Counted from the stretch's first letter, positions 1 to 9,681 are shown. The stretch: DNA of 64,000 nucleotides from Terribacillus halophilus (GCF_900162685.1 NZ_LT727828.1:2452588-2516587), one strand, 5' to 3'. Numbers and translations: made by a program. Notes: generated by a model not told the origin, from the letters alone.

Positions 1-3000
1 CGGTGCTGTATTGTCTACTGTTACAGACACTTTATCAGTAGCTTGTCCATCATTTGCTTCAATCGTATGCACGCCATCTTCTGCTGCTGCAGTATCCCAT
101 TCATAAGCATTGGATTGGAACTTCTCCTCATCAATGGTAAAAGTGAAATCCTGTACTGGGCGATAATTACCGTTATCCCCAACATCTATTACTTGAGCTG
201 GGTCGGCAAACGCCGGATCATAGAGCACAGTTCCATCGCCTAATACGAGCCGCACATTTTTCGCATCAAAGTCATCTCTATTCTCTGGAGATTCAAGCTG
301 GAATGGAGATGCCTTGTTTCCAGAGTGGATACTAATTGTATTTTTACCAGGATTTAATGTATTTGGATCAACTGGTACTGTGATCGTTGTATACGTATCA
401 ATCCAGTCATCAAATACATGCAGGACCTTTCCATCTTGTACGACAGCATTTTGGAAATACGTATTGATACCATTTACATCAAAAGCAAAGTATGCTTGTG
501 TTTCTAACGCTTTGTCGGTTTGCTCCACTTTCTTACCATCAATTAGTAAAGAGATGTCATGTTGCTTCATTTTGTCGGAAGTAGCCTTCAGTTTGTAAGT
601 TCCAGACAGTAGCTGCCCTTCCTCTACATTCAGACGCGGACTGCTTTCTTTTTGCTCCTGTTCAATGGTCACGCGCTTCGTTTCCGTTTTTGTCTGATTG
701 AATCCATCTGTAGCTGTCACATAGTATTCTACAAAATCTTTCCCGATCAGTTCCGGCGTATAAACTGTATGGTGATAATTGCCTGACTGCTCATTCCAAA
801 TTAAGTCTGTTTGATTAAAATCTGCTTGATCATCTGTACGATAATATACCGTTACACGCTTAATAGCTTTATCGTCAGAAGCTTCTACTGTTATATCTAA
901 GTTTTCCGTTTGCTTAACTGTTTCTTTATTCGTCAAATCTGTCACTATTGGGACTTCTTTGTCTTCCTCGATTTGAACTGGACTTCCAGGGACTTGATCT
1001 GCTGTAACAGTTCCAGGAGTTCCAACCTTTGTGCCAGCATCTAACTTCAGCATATTTGCAGAGTCATCCATCGGGTACTTAAAGTTGATTCCCATATTAG
1101 CAACTGTATCATCCGTACCATCAACTTCATTATATGTGGCATTTACGATCGGACTGCCAGCTTTGGTAGCCACACCCAGACTGCGCTGGCTCCCGTTTGC
1201 CATTCCCCCAGTCTGGACCTTGAATAAATTCTCACCCAATGTAAGTGATGTATGGTAGTTGGCATTAAAGTCTTCTGCTGTTAAATCACTATTTGCACCA
1301 TTGTCAACCCAGAATACGACTGTTTCTCCCGGCTGAATTACTGGGTATTCATCTGGAACCCACGTTGTCACTCTCGTATCAGGATACGTGTAAGTCAAAT
1401 GATAGTTCTGCATATCAATTGGAGCAGTTGTATTATTGTATACTTCCATAAACTCGTAACCATCTGCACCGTTGACATTAGTAGAGTCCGGCGTAACTTC
1501 TGTAACCAAGAGTCCAGGCAAAGAAGTGAAGTCCGTGTCTGGCTCCTCTACGTTCACTTTGTATGTGTCTGTTTTGGCACTATTAAAACCATCAGATGTT
1601 TCAATGTAATACTCCAGTGTGCCTTCCTTTAAGCCAACAGTAGGAATTTCCGCTTCGTAAAACTCTCCTGCTTGCTGCATGTTAACCTGCTGGAATTCTG
1701 CGTCGCCTTGTTTCTTAAGGAAAAGCGTTACATGCTGAATAAAGTTTTCCTCTGTTACCTTCGCTTTAATAGATAAAGGGTTAGGGACTGTAACCTTCTT
1801 TACAGCTTCATGTGAGATTGCAGGCGCAGTCTCATCTTTTTCCACTTTGACAGTTTCCGCAGGGACTTGGCCGTCAATCACTTCTCCTGGAGAAGCAAAT
1901 GTCTGTAAGCCAACCTTTGTCATCTCTGCCGTCCCGGAGGCTTTAAATGTGATACCTTGATTCACTTTTGTATCATCGATTCCTTCTGCATCATTGTAGC
2001 TTGCTGATACAAGCTCTGCTCCGCTATCGGATTGAAAGGCAATTGTCCGTTCAGATCCGTTGGCCATACCGCTATTAGCAAGCTCAATAACTTGATCCTC
2101 ACTCAAGCTGGTATGATAATGGCTGTTAAAATCAGCAAGGTTTAATGACTGGTTTGCATCATTCTTAATCCAAAAAATAGCCTTCCCTTTTGGCTCCAGC
2201 TGTACTGCACGATCAATATCCCAATCCGCAGACGAACCATTTGGATATTGATAAGCTAGTTTATAATCTTGTAAATTCAGCGGTTGATCAGAGTTGTTGT
2301 ACACTTCAACAAACTCATATGCATCAGATCCACCAACATTATCACTGTCCGGTGTAATCTCGGTAATAAGAACTGGCGGCTGTTTTTGCGGATCAGCTTC
2401 TGTTTGCTCTATTTCCGTTTGCTGATAGCCGTCTTCTGGGTAGCGCATTTCAGACGCTGCCCCCTGCACTTCAATGCTGTATTGAAAAACCGGGCTCCAA
2501 AGTGCGTGTTTCGACACAACCGCTTCCCAATTTCCGTCCCCTTTATCCGTCATATTCACTGTTTGTTCGCTCATGCCTGGTGCGGTTGTATACGTAAGGA
2601 TTACAGACGCATCGTCACTATTCTCAACAACTGCCCGAATAGTAAGATCCTCGCCGCCTTTTGCTGCCGTGACCGGATCATGTACGAGTGTTAGCTGCTC
2701 AGCTTTTTCACCCTTATCTGCTTGCTCCTGCTCTTCGTTTGCAGGCTGTTCTTCCTTTTCTTCAATTGATTCTGTTTCACCAGTAGCATCCTCCTGCACG
2801 ACTTCGCTAACAGGTTGTTCGTCTTTTGGATTTTCCGATTGCTTTTCTTGTACCTCATCCTTTGTTACCGCATCGGATTCTTCTTTCGCATTAGCAGTGG
2901 TTTCTTCGTCATCTTGCTTCTTCTGATCAGATGTGTCTGCTTCCTTCTCTTCTGGAGCTTGTACGATATCAGCAGAACCTGGTGAAGGTGCTGCGAGAAT

Positions 3001-3537
3001 GGCAGGTGTTTTTTGATTATCTTGGAAGTGAATGCTGTCTGTCTGTTTCACATCTTGAAAATGAAATACAGAGACAGAGGTTTGTTCGGTGGCTGTATCT
3101 GTTATAGAAAGCTGCTGTTCTTCATCTAGAAATATGTAGGGTTCCGTTACATTGGTGAAGGCTGTATCTGTTATATTGCTTCCAAATTGCGCGTTAAAAT
3201 CAGCAGCTGTAGCATCTGGATTCAAAGCGAGCACGGCATAACCGCCTGCTGGAATCTCTTCTTCTGCTTCTTGGGTGACAAGCTGTTCTTCTTGGCTGTT
3301 ATTGTATGTGACGCTTAAGTCTTTCCACGCTTTCGCTTCATCCGTGCCATTATGCACTTCGATGAATGCTAATTTTTCTGCATTTTGTTTTTGGCTCCCA
3401 TAGACTTCTGTGATGGAAATCTTGTTTTCGCGGAGCTTTTCCTCTGCTTTTACTACTGGCATGGATGCTGGGACCACTGCTTGCATCAGCAGCAAGCTTG
3501 CGCTAAGACCTGCTGCTGCTCGATAAAAACGCTTCAT
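1..3537 (-). CDS. Large secreted lamin-tail/Ig-repeat protein (C-terminus outside window)
   Basis: The frame is open from the left edge to an ATG at 3537, which follows a GGGGGAG ribosome-binding site; 1179 codons are visible. Residues 1-30 look like a signal peptide (MKRFYRAAAG, then a Leu/Met-rich core, cleavage near VKAEE). Three lamin-tail-like beta domains lie at about 36-170, 385-550 and 670-845. The last two share ITEITPDS/VTEVTPDS, YEFVEVYNN/YEFMEVYNN and GMANGSERT/GMANGSQRS, so they are internal repeats. An acidic Glu/Gln/Lys-rich linker fills about 175-290. Ig-like modules ending in LEYYIETSDGFN or VEYYVTATDGFN follow the second and third lamin-tail domains. Such exported proteins often carry a nuclease or metallophosphoesterase domain further on, but none is visible here. 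Cell-surface location is well supported; the activity is unknown. Confidence 0.82.
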   Translation of the reverse strand, partial: MKRFYRAAAGLSASLLLMQAVVPASMPVVKAEEKLRENKISITEVYGSQKQNAEKLAFIEVHNGTDEAKAWKDLSVTYNNSQEEQLVTQEAEEEIPAGGYAVLALNPDATAADFNAQFGSNITDTAFTNVTEPYIFLDEEQQLSITDTATEQTSVSVFHFQDVKQTDSIHFQDNQKTPAILAAPSPGSADIVQAPEEKEADTSDQKKQDDEETTANAKEESDAVTKDEVQEKQSENPKDEQPVSEVVQEDATGETESIEEKEEQPANEEQEQADKGEKAEQLTLVHDPVTAAKGGEDLTIRAVVENSDDASVILTYTTAPGMSEQTVNMTDKGDGNWEAVVSKHALWSPVFQYSIEVQGAASEMRYPEDGYQQTEIEQTEADPQKQPPVLITEITPDSDNVGGSDAYEFVEVYNNSDQPLNLQDYKLAYQYPNGSSADWDIDRAVQLEPKGKAIFWIKNDANQSLNLADFNSHYHTSLSEDQVIELANSGMANGSERTIAFQSDSGAELVSASYNDAEGIDDTKVNQGITFKASGTAEMTKVGLQTFASPGEVIDGQVPAETVKVEKDETAPAISHEAVKKVTVPNPLSIKAKVTEENFIQHVTLFLKKQGDAEFQQVNMQQAGEFYEAEIPTVGLKEGTLEYYIETSDGFNSAKTDTYKVNVEEPDTDFTSLPGLLVTEVTPDSTNVNGADGYEFMEVYNNTTAPIDMQNYHLTYTYPDTRVTTWVPDEYPVIQPGETVVFWVDNGANSDLTAEDFNANYHTSLTLGENLFKVQTGGMANGSQRSLGVATKAGSPIVNATYNEVDGTDDTVANMGINFKYPMDDSANMLKLDAGTKVGTPGTVTADQVPGSPVQIEEDKEVPIVTDLTNKETVKQTENLDITVEASDDKAIKRVTVYYRTDDQADFNQTDLIWNEQSGNYHHTVYTPELIGKDFVEYYVTATDGFNQTKTETKRVTIEQEQKESSPRLNVEEGQLLSGTYKLKATSDKMKQHDISLLIDGKKVEQTDKALETQAYFAFDVNGINTYFQNAVVQDGKVLHVFDDWIDTYTTITVPVDPNTLNPGKNTISIHSGNKASPFQLESPENRDDFDAKNVRLVLGDGTVLYDPAFADPAQVIDVGDNGNYRPVQDFTFTIDEEKFQSNAYEWDTAAAEDGVHTIEANDGQATDKVSVTVDNTAP

Positions 3538-3751
3538 AAAGCTCCCCCTCTCAATTGTCGGGAATTGTCTCCCTTCGTTCATTCTAATGTCTATATATGA
3601 AGGTTAAGTGAATGAAATGTAAATTGTCTTTAGAAGACTTCGACAAAATGATCGGAATGCTTCATAGAAACTAAATAAAACGATGAGAATTGCAGCTTGA
3701 ATTATTGTATTGGATTGTTGTATTGGATTGTTGCTGCTTCGAATTGTAGCT

Positions 3752-4636
3752 TCAACCCTGTAAACTTTTTGAATAAGCTAAAAGATGGTTAATGAATTGT
3801 CCACAAGCAGAAGAACGTACACTTCCTTCTCGAACAGCAATACCGATTTTTCTTTGTGTAGGCTCATGTAGAGGAATACTGCGAACATGCTGAACCTGAA
3901 GGTTTTCAAATGCCGGAAGAAGTGCCACGCCCTGTCCGGCCGCAACAAATCCAAGGATGGTCATGATATCTTCACTTTCGAAAGCTACATGGGGCTTCAA
4001 ACCATACTTCTCGACGATTTGTTCAAACATAACACGGGCACTGAACCCGGGTTTAATAAGCAGGAAGGGTTCTTTCTCTATTTCCTTTAATGTCAGCTGC
4101 TGTTTCATGGCAAGCGGATGCGCATCCGACACGTATACATACAGCTGATCGGACCATAACTGCTGCCAAGCTAGACCTTCTTCTCCCTGATCCATATTAC
4201 AAATACATAAATCTAATTTCCCCTCTTTCAGCTGGTTGATCAATTCCTCCGTCGATCCTTGATTTAGCGAAAACTGTACAGATGGATAACTCTCCTTAAA
4301 ATTTTTCATTACATGCGGAATATGCTGTAGTCCTTGCGACCTCATAAAACCAAGTGTAATTTCCCCATAATGTGGATCTTTCATTTTTTGAATTTTCTTT
4401 TCTGCTTGTTCCATTTCTCCCAAAATTTTAACAACATGTACATAAAAAGCATCTCCATACACACTTCGAACAATTCCTCGTCCCCTTTTCTCAAATAAAG
4501 GCACGCCTAGTTGTTCTTCCAGCTTCGCAATCGACCGGCTAAGAGCCGGCTGTGAGATAGATAAAGCCTTCGCTGCCTGTAGATAATGCTCGCGCTCTGC
4601 CACTTCCTTAAAATAAATCAGCTGCTGCCATTCCAT
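3752..4636 (-). CDS. LysR-family transcriptional regulator
   Basis: This 294-residue protein has the standard LysR layout. The N-terminal winged helix-turn-helix (about 1-60) contains FKEVAEREHYLQAAKALSIS followed by QPALSRSIAKLEEQLG. A linker helix and a two-lobed effector domain (about 90-290) follow, with GEITLGFMRS opening the first lobe. It is transcribed away from the TauE-like transporter gene across a 105-bp spacer with inverted repeats, so it probably regulates that gene and itself. The effector is not evident; a sulfur compound or organic anion would fit the neighbour, but this is inference. Length and domain order are normal for the family. Confidence 0.88.
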   Translation of the reverse strand: MEWQQLIYFKEVAEREHYLQAAKALSISQPALSRSIAKLEEQLGVPLFEKRGRGIVRSVYGDAFYVHVVKILGEMEQAEKKIQKMKDPHYGEITLGFMRSQGLQHIPHVMKNFKESYPSVQFSLNQGSTEELINQLKEGKLDLCICNMDQGEEGLAWQQLWSDQLYVYVSDAHPLAMKQQLTLKEIEKEPFLLIKPGFSARVMFEQIVEKYGLKPHVAFESEDIMTILGFVAAGQGVALLPAFENLQVQHVRSIPLHEPTQRKIGIAVREGSVRSSACGQFINHLLAYSKSLQG

Positions 4637-4656
4637 AGAATCACCTATAACCTTTC

Positions 4657-4720
4657 TGCATATTTCGTATGTTATTTATGCATTATACACTAGCATTTGT
4701 TTATGGTTAACTTAACATAC
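4657..4720. promoter_or_regulatory. Putative LysR operator between divergent genes
   Basis: Two inverted repeats lie in the 105-bp spacer: TGCATA (4657-4662) with TATGCA (4677-4682), and GTATGTTA (4667-4674) with TAACATAC (4713-4720). Dyads like these between a LysR gene and its divergent target are the usual place for LysR binding. The assignment rests on position and symmetry only. Confidence 0.45.
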
Positions 4721-4741
4721 AACAAGAAATGAGGGTCGTAT

Positions 4742-5512
4742 ATGGCTATTGAAATTATTCTTATTATGATTGCCGCCGGACTTATTGTCGGTTTTGTCGG
4801 TGCTGGCGGCTCCGGCTTCATTATTAGTATTCTGACCGTGCTGTTTGGATTTCCAATTCACGTAGCGCTTGGAACAGCACTCACCTCCATGCTGTTTTCA
4901 TCTTTCTCGGGGGCGCTCAGTCATTACCGTGAAGGAAATGTGACGTTGCGTGCTGGTATTATTATCGGGATCTTTGGCGCAGTTGGCGCCTTTATCAGTT
5001 CTCACTTTTCCGGGATTATACCGGAGGAAATTTTAAACTATCTGACAGCTGGTATGCTTGTACTATCAGGAGTTATTCTATGTATTCGTCTGCTATTAGT
5101 AGGCAAACCCACCAAAAAAGGAAATACCGTCAGCAGCTTTATCTATCAAAATAAAGTCATATATTTTATTGCAGCCGCTTTACTCGGTATTATCACTGGA
5201 GCCCTATCCGGTTTATTCGGAATCGGCTCAGCTCCTTTCATCCAAATTGGTTTGCTTATGCTGCTCGGCCTGTCCGCACAGCAATCTGCTGGAACGACGA
5301 TGATGATTATTATTCCAATTGCATTCGCTGGCGGAATAGGTTATGCGCAGCTCGGTTTTCTTGATATCAAATTATTATTGGAAGTTGTTGCCGGAACAAT
5401 GATTGGTTCTTATATCGGAGCTAAATTCACAAAACGCGTCCGACCTGTCTATTTAAAAACGGCAATGGTAGTACTTCCGATTTTTGCGGGTTTTCTGCTT
5501 TTATCCGCTTAA
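4742..5512 (+). CDS. TauE/SafE-family membrane transporter (sulfite/anion exporter type)
   Basis: This 256-residue, very hydrophobic protein has two homologous halves, each starting with a Gly-rich segment: LIVGFVGAGGSGF near residue 15 and IITGALSGLFGIGSAP near residue 145. This is the TauE/SafE (DUF81) pattern, with about eight membrane helices. Family members move sulfite, sulfoacetate or other organic anions across the membrane; the substrate here cannot be read from sequence. The start follows GAGGG, and the gene ends at a strong hairpin terminator. The divergent LysR gene is its likely regulator. Confidence 0.85.
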   Translation: MAIEIILIMIAAGLIVGFVGAGGSGFIISILTVLFGFPIHVALGTALTSMLFSSFSGALSHYREGNVTLRAGIIIGIFGAVGAFISSHFSGIIPEEILNYLTAGMLVLSGVILCIRLLLVGKPTKKGNTVSSFIYQNKVIYFIAAALLGIITGALSGLFGIGSAPFIQIGLLMLLGLSAQQSAGTTMMIIIPIAFAGGIGYAQLGFLDIKLLLEVVAGTMIGSYIGAKFTKRVRPVYLKTAMVVLPIFAGFLLLSA

Positions 5513-5522
5513 CAGCACAAAG

Positions 5523-5550
5523 AAGCCGCCAGATTATTCTGGCGGCTTTT
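5523..5550. terminator. Bidirectional rho-independent terminator
   Basis: An 11-bp perfect stem (AAGCCGCCAGA / TCTGGCGGCTT) with a TTAT loop and flanking A and T runs lies between the convergent transporter and prkA genes, so it can serve both strands. Confidence 0.9.
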
Positions 5551-5552
5551 AT

Positions 5553-7448
5553 TTATCTATTCAGTAAGCTTCCTACATAACGAAGCAGGTCGTTTGCTGA
5601 TGTGGAATTATAACCATACTCATCAATTAATGTAGCGACAACGTCATTCATTTTCTTCAACTGTCGCTCATCTGGTGTTTTAGTGGATGTCGTGATTTTC
5701 ACCACATCTTTTAGGTCAGCAAATAGTTTCTTCTGAATGGCCTCTCGCAGCCGTTCATGTGATTGATAATCAAATTTCTTTCCTTTACGGGCATATGCCG
5801 AAATACGGATAAGGATTTCTTCCCGGAATGCTTTTTTGGCATTTTCAGAGATTCCGATTTGCTCCTCTATGGAACGCATCAATTTTTCATCAGATGGCAT
5901 TTCATCCCCGGTTAATGGATCATGCAGCTTTGTTTTATTGCAATAAGCCTCAACATTATCCAAATAATTATCCATTAGTGTCTTCGCTGATTCTTCATAA
6001 GAATAAACGAAAGCTTTTTGCACTTCTTTCTTGGCAATTTCATCATACTCTTTACGCGCTACAGCGATGAAATTCAAGTAACGTTCCCGGTCTTCTTTCG
6101 AAATAGACGCATGGCTGCTAAGGCCATCTTTTAAGGAACGAAGTACATCAAGCGCGTTAATGGAACGCATTTCTTTTTTAATGATCGTGCTGGAGATTCG
6201 GTTGATCACATAACGCGGATCAATACCGCTCATCCCTTCATCGCTATGTTCATTTTTCAATTCTTGAATATCTGCTTCGCTGAAGCCTTCTAGCAGCTTA
6301 CCATTATACAGATGCATTTTCTTTAACAAGCTGGTGCCGCCTTGATTTGATTCTTTTAATCTAGTCAGGATGGTAAACATGGCAGCAACCTTCAGTGTAT
6401 GAGGCGCGATATGAACGTCCTTAATATCACTTTCAGAAATCATCTTCTCATAAATCTTCTCTTCCTCATCCACTTTCAAATTATAAGGAACAGGCATAAC
6501 GATCATACGGGAATGTAAAGCTTCGTTCTTTTTATTGGAAATAAAGGAGCGGTATTCCGATTCATTTGTGTGAGCGACGATGAGCTCATCAGCGGAAATC
6601 AAGGCAAATCGGCCTGCTTTAAAGTTACCTTCCTGCGTAAGAGATAACAAATGCCAAAGGAACTTTTCATCGCATTTCAGCATCTCTTGAAATTCCATCA
6701 AGCCGCGGTTTGCTTTGTTTAATTCGCCATCAAAGCGATAAGCTCGGGGATCTGATTCTGACCCATACTCCGCAATGGTGGAGAAATCAATCGATCCTGT
6801 CAGGTCGGCAATATCTTGTGATTTCGGATCTGAAGGACTGAATGTACCTATTCCGGAACGTTTGTCTTCGGAGAAGAAGATACGTTCGACAATAACATCT
6901 TCAATCCTGTTATCATATTCTTCTTCTAATCTCATTAAATTCAGCGGAGATAGATTCCCCTCAATACGAATGCCGTATTCGCTTTCAAAGTCTTTGCGCA
7001 AATGTACGGGAATTAAGTGAAGTGGGTCTTCATGCATCGGACAGCCCTTGATGGCGTAGACTGCTCCTTCATCTGTGAACGTATATTCCTCCAGTCCCCG
7101 CTTAAGCAGACTGACAAGCGTAGATTTACCTCCGCTCACTGGTCCCATGAGCAAGAGAATCCGTTTTTTCACATCCAGTCTTCTTGCTGCCGGATGAAAG
7201 TATTCTTCGACTAACTTCTCCAATGGTTCTTCCAAACCGAACAAGGCATCTTTAAAGAAATGATAATGCTTGACACCATCTACCTCGTCAATGCCTTTAT
7301 GCTTGATCATATTATATACACGGGAATGTGCAGATTGAGCAAGATAAGGACGGTCCTTTAACAAGTTCAAATAATCAGCAAGTGTTCCTTCCCAATGAAG
7401 CTTCTCTTGTTCTTGGCGATACTGCTGTACCTTATCCAATATATTCAT
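5553..7448 (-). CDS. prkA: PrkA-type serine protein kinase / AAA+ protein
   Basis: At 631 residues this has the full length of Bacillus PrkA. The N-terminal AAA+ region has a Walker A motif GPVSGGKST at about residue 102, after YFHPAARRLDVKKRILLLMG. The C-terminal region is the PrkA-specific kinase-like domain. In Bacillus PrkA is linked to sporulation and is reported both as a Ser kinase and as an AAA+ protease; the sequence cannot decide between these. The start follows a GGGAGG site. The common partners yhbH and spoVR are not next to it. The gene ends at the shared terminator with the convergent transporter gene. Confidence 0.95.
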   Translation of the reverse strand: MNILDKVQQYRQEQEKLHWEGTLADYLNLLKDRPYLAQSAHSRVYNMIKHKGIDEVDGVKHYHFFKDALFGLEEPLEKLVEEYFHPAARRLDVKKRILLLMGPVSGGKSTLVSLLKRGLEEYTFTDEGAVYAIKGCPMHEDPLHLIPVHLRKDFESEYGIRIEGNLSPLNLMRLEEEYDNRIEDVIVERIFFSEDKRSGIGTFSPSDPKSQDIADLTGSIDFSTIAEYGSESDPRAYRFDGELNKANRGLMEFQEMLKCDEKFLWHLLSLTQEGNFKAGRFALISADELIVAHTNESEYRSFISNKKNEALHSRMIVMPVPYNLKVDEEEKIYEKMISESDIKDVHIAPHTLKVAAMFTILTRLKESNQGGTSLLKKMHLYNGKLLEGFSEADIQELKNEHSDEGMSGIDPRYVINRISSTIIKKEMRSINALDVLRSLKDGLSSHASISKEDRERYLNFIAVARKEYDEIAKKEVQKAFVYSYEESAKTLMDNYLDNVEAYCNKTKLHDPLTGDEMPSDEKLMRSIEEQIGISENAKKAFREEILIRISAYARKGKKFDYQSHERLREAIQKKLFADLKDVVKITTSTKTPDERQLKKMNDVVATLIDEYGYNSTSANDLLRYVGSLLNR

Positions 7449-7546
7449 TATTCATTAACCTCCCAGGCATTGTTAGACAAAAGGCGATTACCTTAATGTA
7501 TGCCTGGAGCAGGGGTGTCATGCCAGCAAATCCATATTCCAATTGG

Positions 7547-8575
7547 TTACGGTTTTCGTTTCCAACCAATTTCAAGCGTTGCTTCGTCTTTATATGCATT
7601 AAACAAAACGTCATCCATTTCCAACATATCTTTCTCATTCGGGTAGATATGCATAAGCTGTGCCAGCTTTTTTACAATTTTCTTCGGATAGGCATCCGAC
7701 ATTTCCAGCAATAGCTGTATCGCTTCTTCTGCTGGCAGTACTTCTCGGTATGTTCGGGATAATGTTAATGCAGAAAACGTGTCCACAACAGCTAATATTT
7801 GAATATCAATTCCAAGCTCTGGTAAATAAGCGCCGTCAGGATATCCTTTTTTATTTAGACGTTCATGATGGCTCCGTGCATAGCGTCCCATCAAGGGGTC
7901 GCCGGCTTGCTGCAGAAGCATTTCTCCTTTGACTGTATGTGTCTGGACAATCTCATATTCCTCTTTTGTTAACGCCGTTGTCTTATCAAGAATTTCACGC
8001 GGAATCTCCAGCTTGCCGACATCATGAAACAAGTAACCTGTGGCGCAAAAATCCAATTGAACGACGTTCATATGATAAGCAAGCATCGTACCTATGACAA
8101 ATACATCCAAAGAATGAATGAAAGCATATGGATCTCGTTGTTCCAACATATGCCATAGACTGCTGCGCCCCATTGTTTTCAGACTCTTAACATATAAATC
8201 CTTTAAGAAACGGATGCTTTCTTCTCCGTAAAGCAGTTTTCCATAACGATACTCAAATGCAATATAAGATAAATTCGTATAAAAGTGCTTTTCCATACTG
8301 CGCTTGTACGTTGCTTGGTGATCGGTTTCCTTTTCCAAGAGCTGCTGAATCGTCTGCTGCAGCCGGTCTGACTTGTTGAATAAATTGGCAGCCGCTTCTT
8401 CTGTCGTCTCTACAACGACGGAGGGTACATTATTCTGCTTCAGCTGTTCCAGCACTTCTCGATTAATTACTGTACCTTTTTCAACTATTGTCTGATCTGC
8501 TAAGATGACGTCATTGCCAATCACATCATCCAGAAGTATATCTTGGATGCGTTTGCGTTTTAAAATCAATTCCAT
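7547..8575 (-). CDS. HD-GYP domain phosphohydrolase (c-di-GMP phosphodiesterase family)
   Basis: This 342-residue protein has an HD-GYP domain from about residue 150 to 310. Metal-site and signature motifs are visible: HSLDVF, HDVGKLEIP near 183, HTVKGEMLL, HHERLNKKGYPDG near 234 (the GYP signature) and VVDTFSALTL. The family hydrolyses cyclic di-GMP or related cyclic dinucleotides. The N-terminal region (1-140) has no recognisable sensor domain, and no GGDEF domain is present. The ATG at 8575 sits only one or two bases after an AAGGAG site. The in-frame TTG at 8569 has better spacing and may be the true start. Confidence 0.9.
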   Translation of the reverse strand: MELILKRKRIQDILLDDVIGNDVILADQTIVEKGTVINREVLEQLKQNNVPSVVVETTEEAAANLFNKSDRLQQTIQQLLEKETDHQATYKRSMEKHFYTNLSYIAFEYRYGKLLYGEESIRFLKDLYVKSLKTMGRSSLWHMLEQRDPYAFIHSLDVFVIGTMLAYHMNVVQLDFCATGYLFHDVGKLEIPREILDKTTALTKEEYEIVQTHTVKGEMLLQQAGDPLMGRYARSHHERLNKKGYPDGAYLPELGIDIQILAVVDTFSALTLSRTYREVLPAEEAIQLLLEMSDAYPKKIVKKLAQLMHIYPNEKDMLEMDDVLFNAYKDEATLEIGWKRKP

Positions 8576-8655
8576 TCTCCTTTTCCATTAAAAAAGCCGC
8601 CATAAATCGGGCAGCCTAACAACATATTCTTGGAACTGGCCGGCATTGAGAAGTT

Positions 8656-9024
8656 TTATTCTTTCGCTCTTAAAGTATTATGTATCTGTCCTTCAATCGT
8701 GCTGCCATATATATATGTTATCGTTTCCTGTCGGTGTCTTGCATCTAACTCGAGCAGCTTATAATAGTCTTCTTTTGCTGGCAAGAGTTCCCGCATCTCT
8801 ACATTTAAAGCAGACGCCAGTTTGCTAATACCAATAAAGGATATATTTCGCTTCCCATTTTCGATATCTGAGTAGTACGATCGATTAAAACCAGCCACGC
8901 CAGCCAATTCCTCTTGTGTCAGCATTTGTTTCTTTCTGAGATAACGGAGCTTATCTCCAAATGCCCGAAGCAATAGCGTGTAATCACTCACATTATTCAT
9001 GCATTTCATTATACAGCGTCGCAT
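8656..9024 (-). CDS. XRE-family helix-turn-helix regulator
   Basis: The protein is 122 residues from the ATG at 9024, which follows GGTGG at usable spacing; a GTG at 9036 and ATGs at 9009 and 9000 are alternatives. A Cro/C1-type HTH spans roughly residues 20-75: LRYLRKKQMLTQEELAGVAG, then FNRSYYSDIENGKRNISF and LASALNVEMRELL. The C-terminal 45 residues are helical and resemble the short dimerisation tail of SinR-like repressors. It stands alone on the minus strand between HD-GYP and trmL genes, so its targets are unknown. Confidence 0.82.
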   Translation of the reverse strand: MRRCIMKCMNNVSDYTLLLRAFGDKLRYLRKKQMLTQEELAGVAGFNRSYYSDIENGKRNISFIGISKLASALNVEMRELLPAKEDYYKLLELDARHRQETITYIYGSTIEGQIHNTLRAKE

Positions 9025-9133
9025 TCGTAAATCCACCGGATATAAGTGACATTAGTCTATTATTACCAAAAAAATTGTTCTATTAGAACAGTAAGTCTAA
9101 AGGAATCTAAGTACAATTAACTAGAAAAAAATA

Positions 9134-9154
9134 AACCGCACACAAGGTGCAGTT
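9134..9154 (-). terminator. Terminator after trmL
   Basis: On the minus strand AACTGCAC and GTGCGGTT form a stem around a short CTTGT loop, followed by TTTATTTTTTT. The hairpin begins in the trmL stop codon. Confidence 0.7.
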
Positions 9155-9627
9155 CAAGATAGTCCATCAAAGTTTTGTTGTCGAAGAGCTTCATAAATAA
9201 TGATTGCTGCGGTATTAGATAGATTTAGGGATCGAACTTTATCCGTCATATGAATTCGAAGACATTGTTCTTCTTTTCCTGCGAGCAAGTCTTTAGGAAT
9301 ACCAGTCGATTCCCGCCCAAATACAAACAGGATGTCTTGATTCGTATCACTAAAATCATAGTCCGAATAATGTTTCGTACCAAAATTCTCTATATAATAG
9401 TAGGCTCCTTCAGGGAATTGCTCATATAGTTCTTCAATACTATCGTAATATCGGATATTCACATCATGCCAATAATCCAACCCTGATCGTCTTAGCATCT
9501 TGTCATCCGTCGAAAACCCAAGTGGACGAATAAGATGCAAAGTAGTATCGGTAGCGAGACAGGTACGGGCGATATTCCCTGTGTTTGCTGGAATTTCTGG
9601 CTGGTATAGTACGATATGTCTTGGCAT
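9154..9627 (-). CDS. trmL: tRNA (cytidine(34)-2'-O)-methyltransferase TrmL
   Basis: A 157-residue single-domain SPOUT methyltransferase, the usual TrmL length. Family features are HIVLYQPEIPANTGNIARTC at the N-terminus, LIRPLGF near 35, the SAM-binding knot segment LFVFGRESTGIP near 108, and RIHMTDKVRSLNLSNTAAI near the C-terminus. TrmL methylates the wobble ribose of tRNA-Leu (C34/U34) in the cytoplasm. The ATG at 9627 follows AGAGGTG with seven bases between. The gene is monocistronic and ends at its own hairpin. Confidence 0.94.
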   Translation of the reverse strand: MPRHIVLYQPEIPANTGNIARTCLATDTTLHLIRPLGFSTDDKMLRRSGLDYWHDVNIRYYDSIEELYEQFPEGAYYYIENFGTKHYSDYDFSDTNQDILFVFGRESTGIPKDLLAGKEEQCLRIHMTDKVRSLNLSNTAAIIIYEALRQQNFDGLS

Positions 9628-9681
9628 TAACTTTCACCTCTGCTTTTAACTTTCAACCTTACTAGTATAGCACAGCAGAGG

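Noticed and set aside
3636-3660. Small hairpin GTCTT-TAG-AAGAC after the secreted-protein start region
   Set aside because: Five-base stem only; cannot be separated from chance.
3705-3733. Tandem duplication of TTGTATTGGATTG
   Set aside because: Only two 13-base units, with no flanking array or symmetry; probably simple slippage, not a CRISPR or origin repeat.
8590-8625. Possible terminator between HD-GYP and XRE genes
   Set aside because: GCCGCC and GGGCAGCC pair poorly and no T run is suitably placed.
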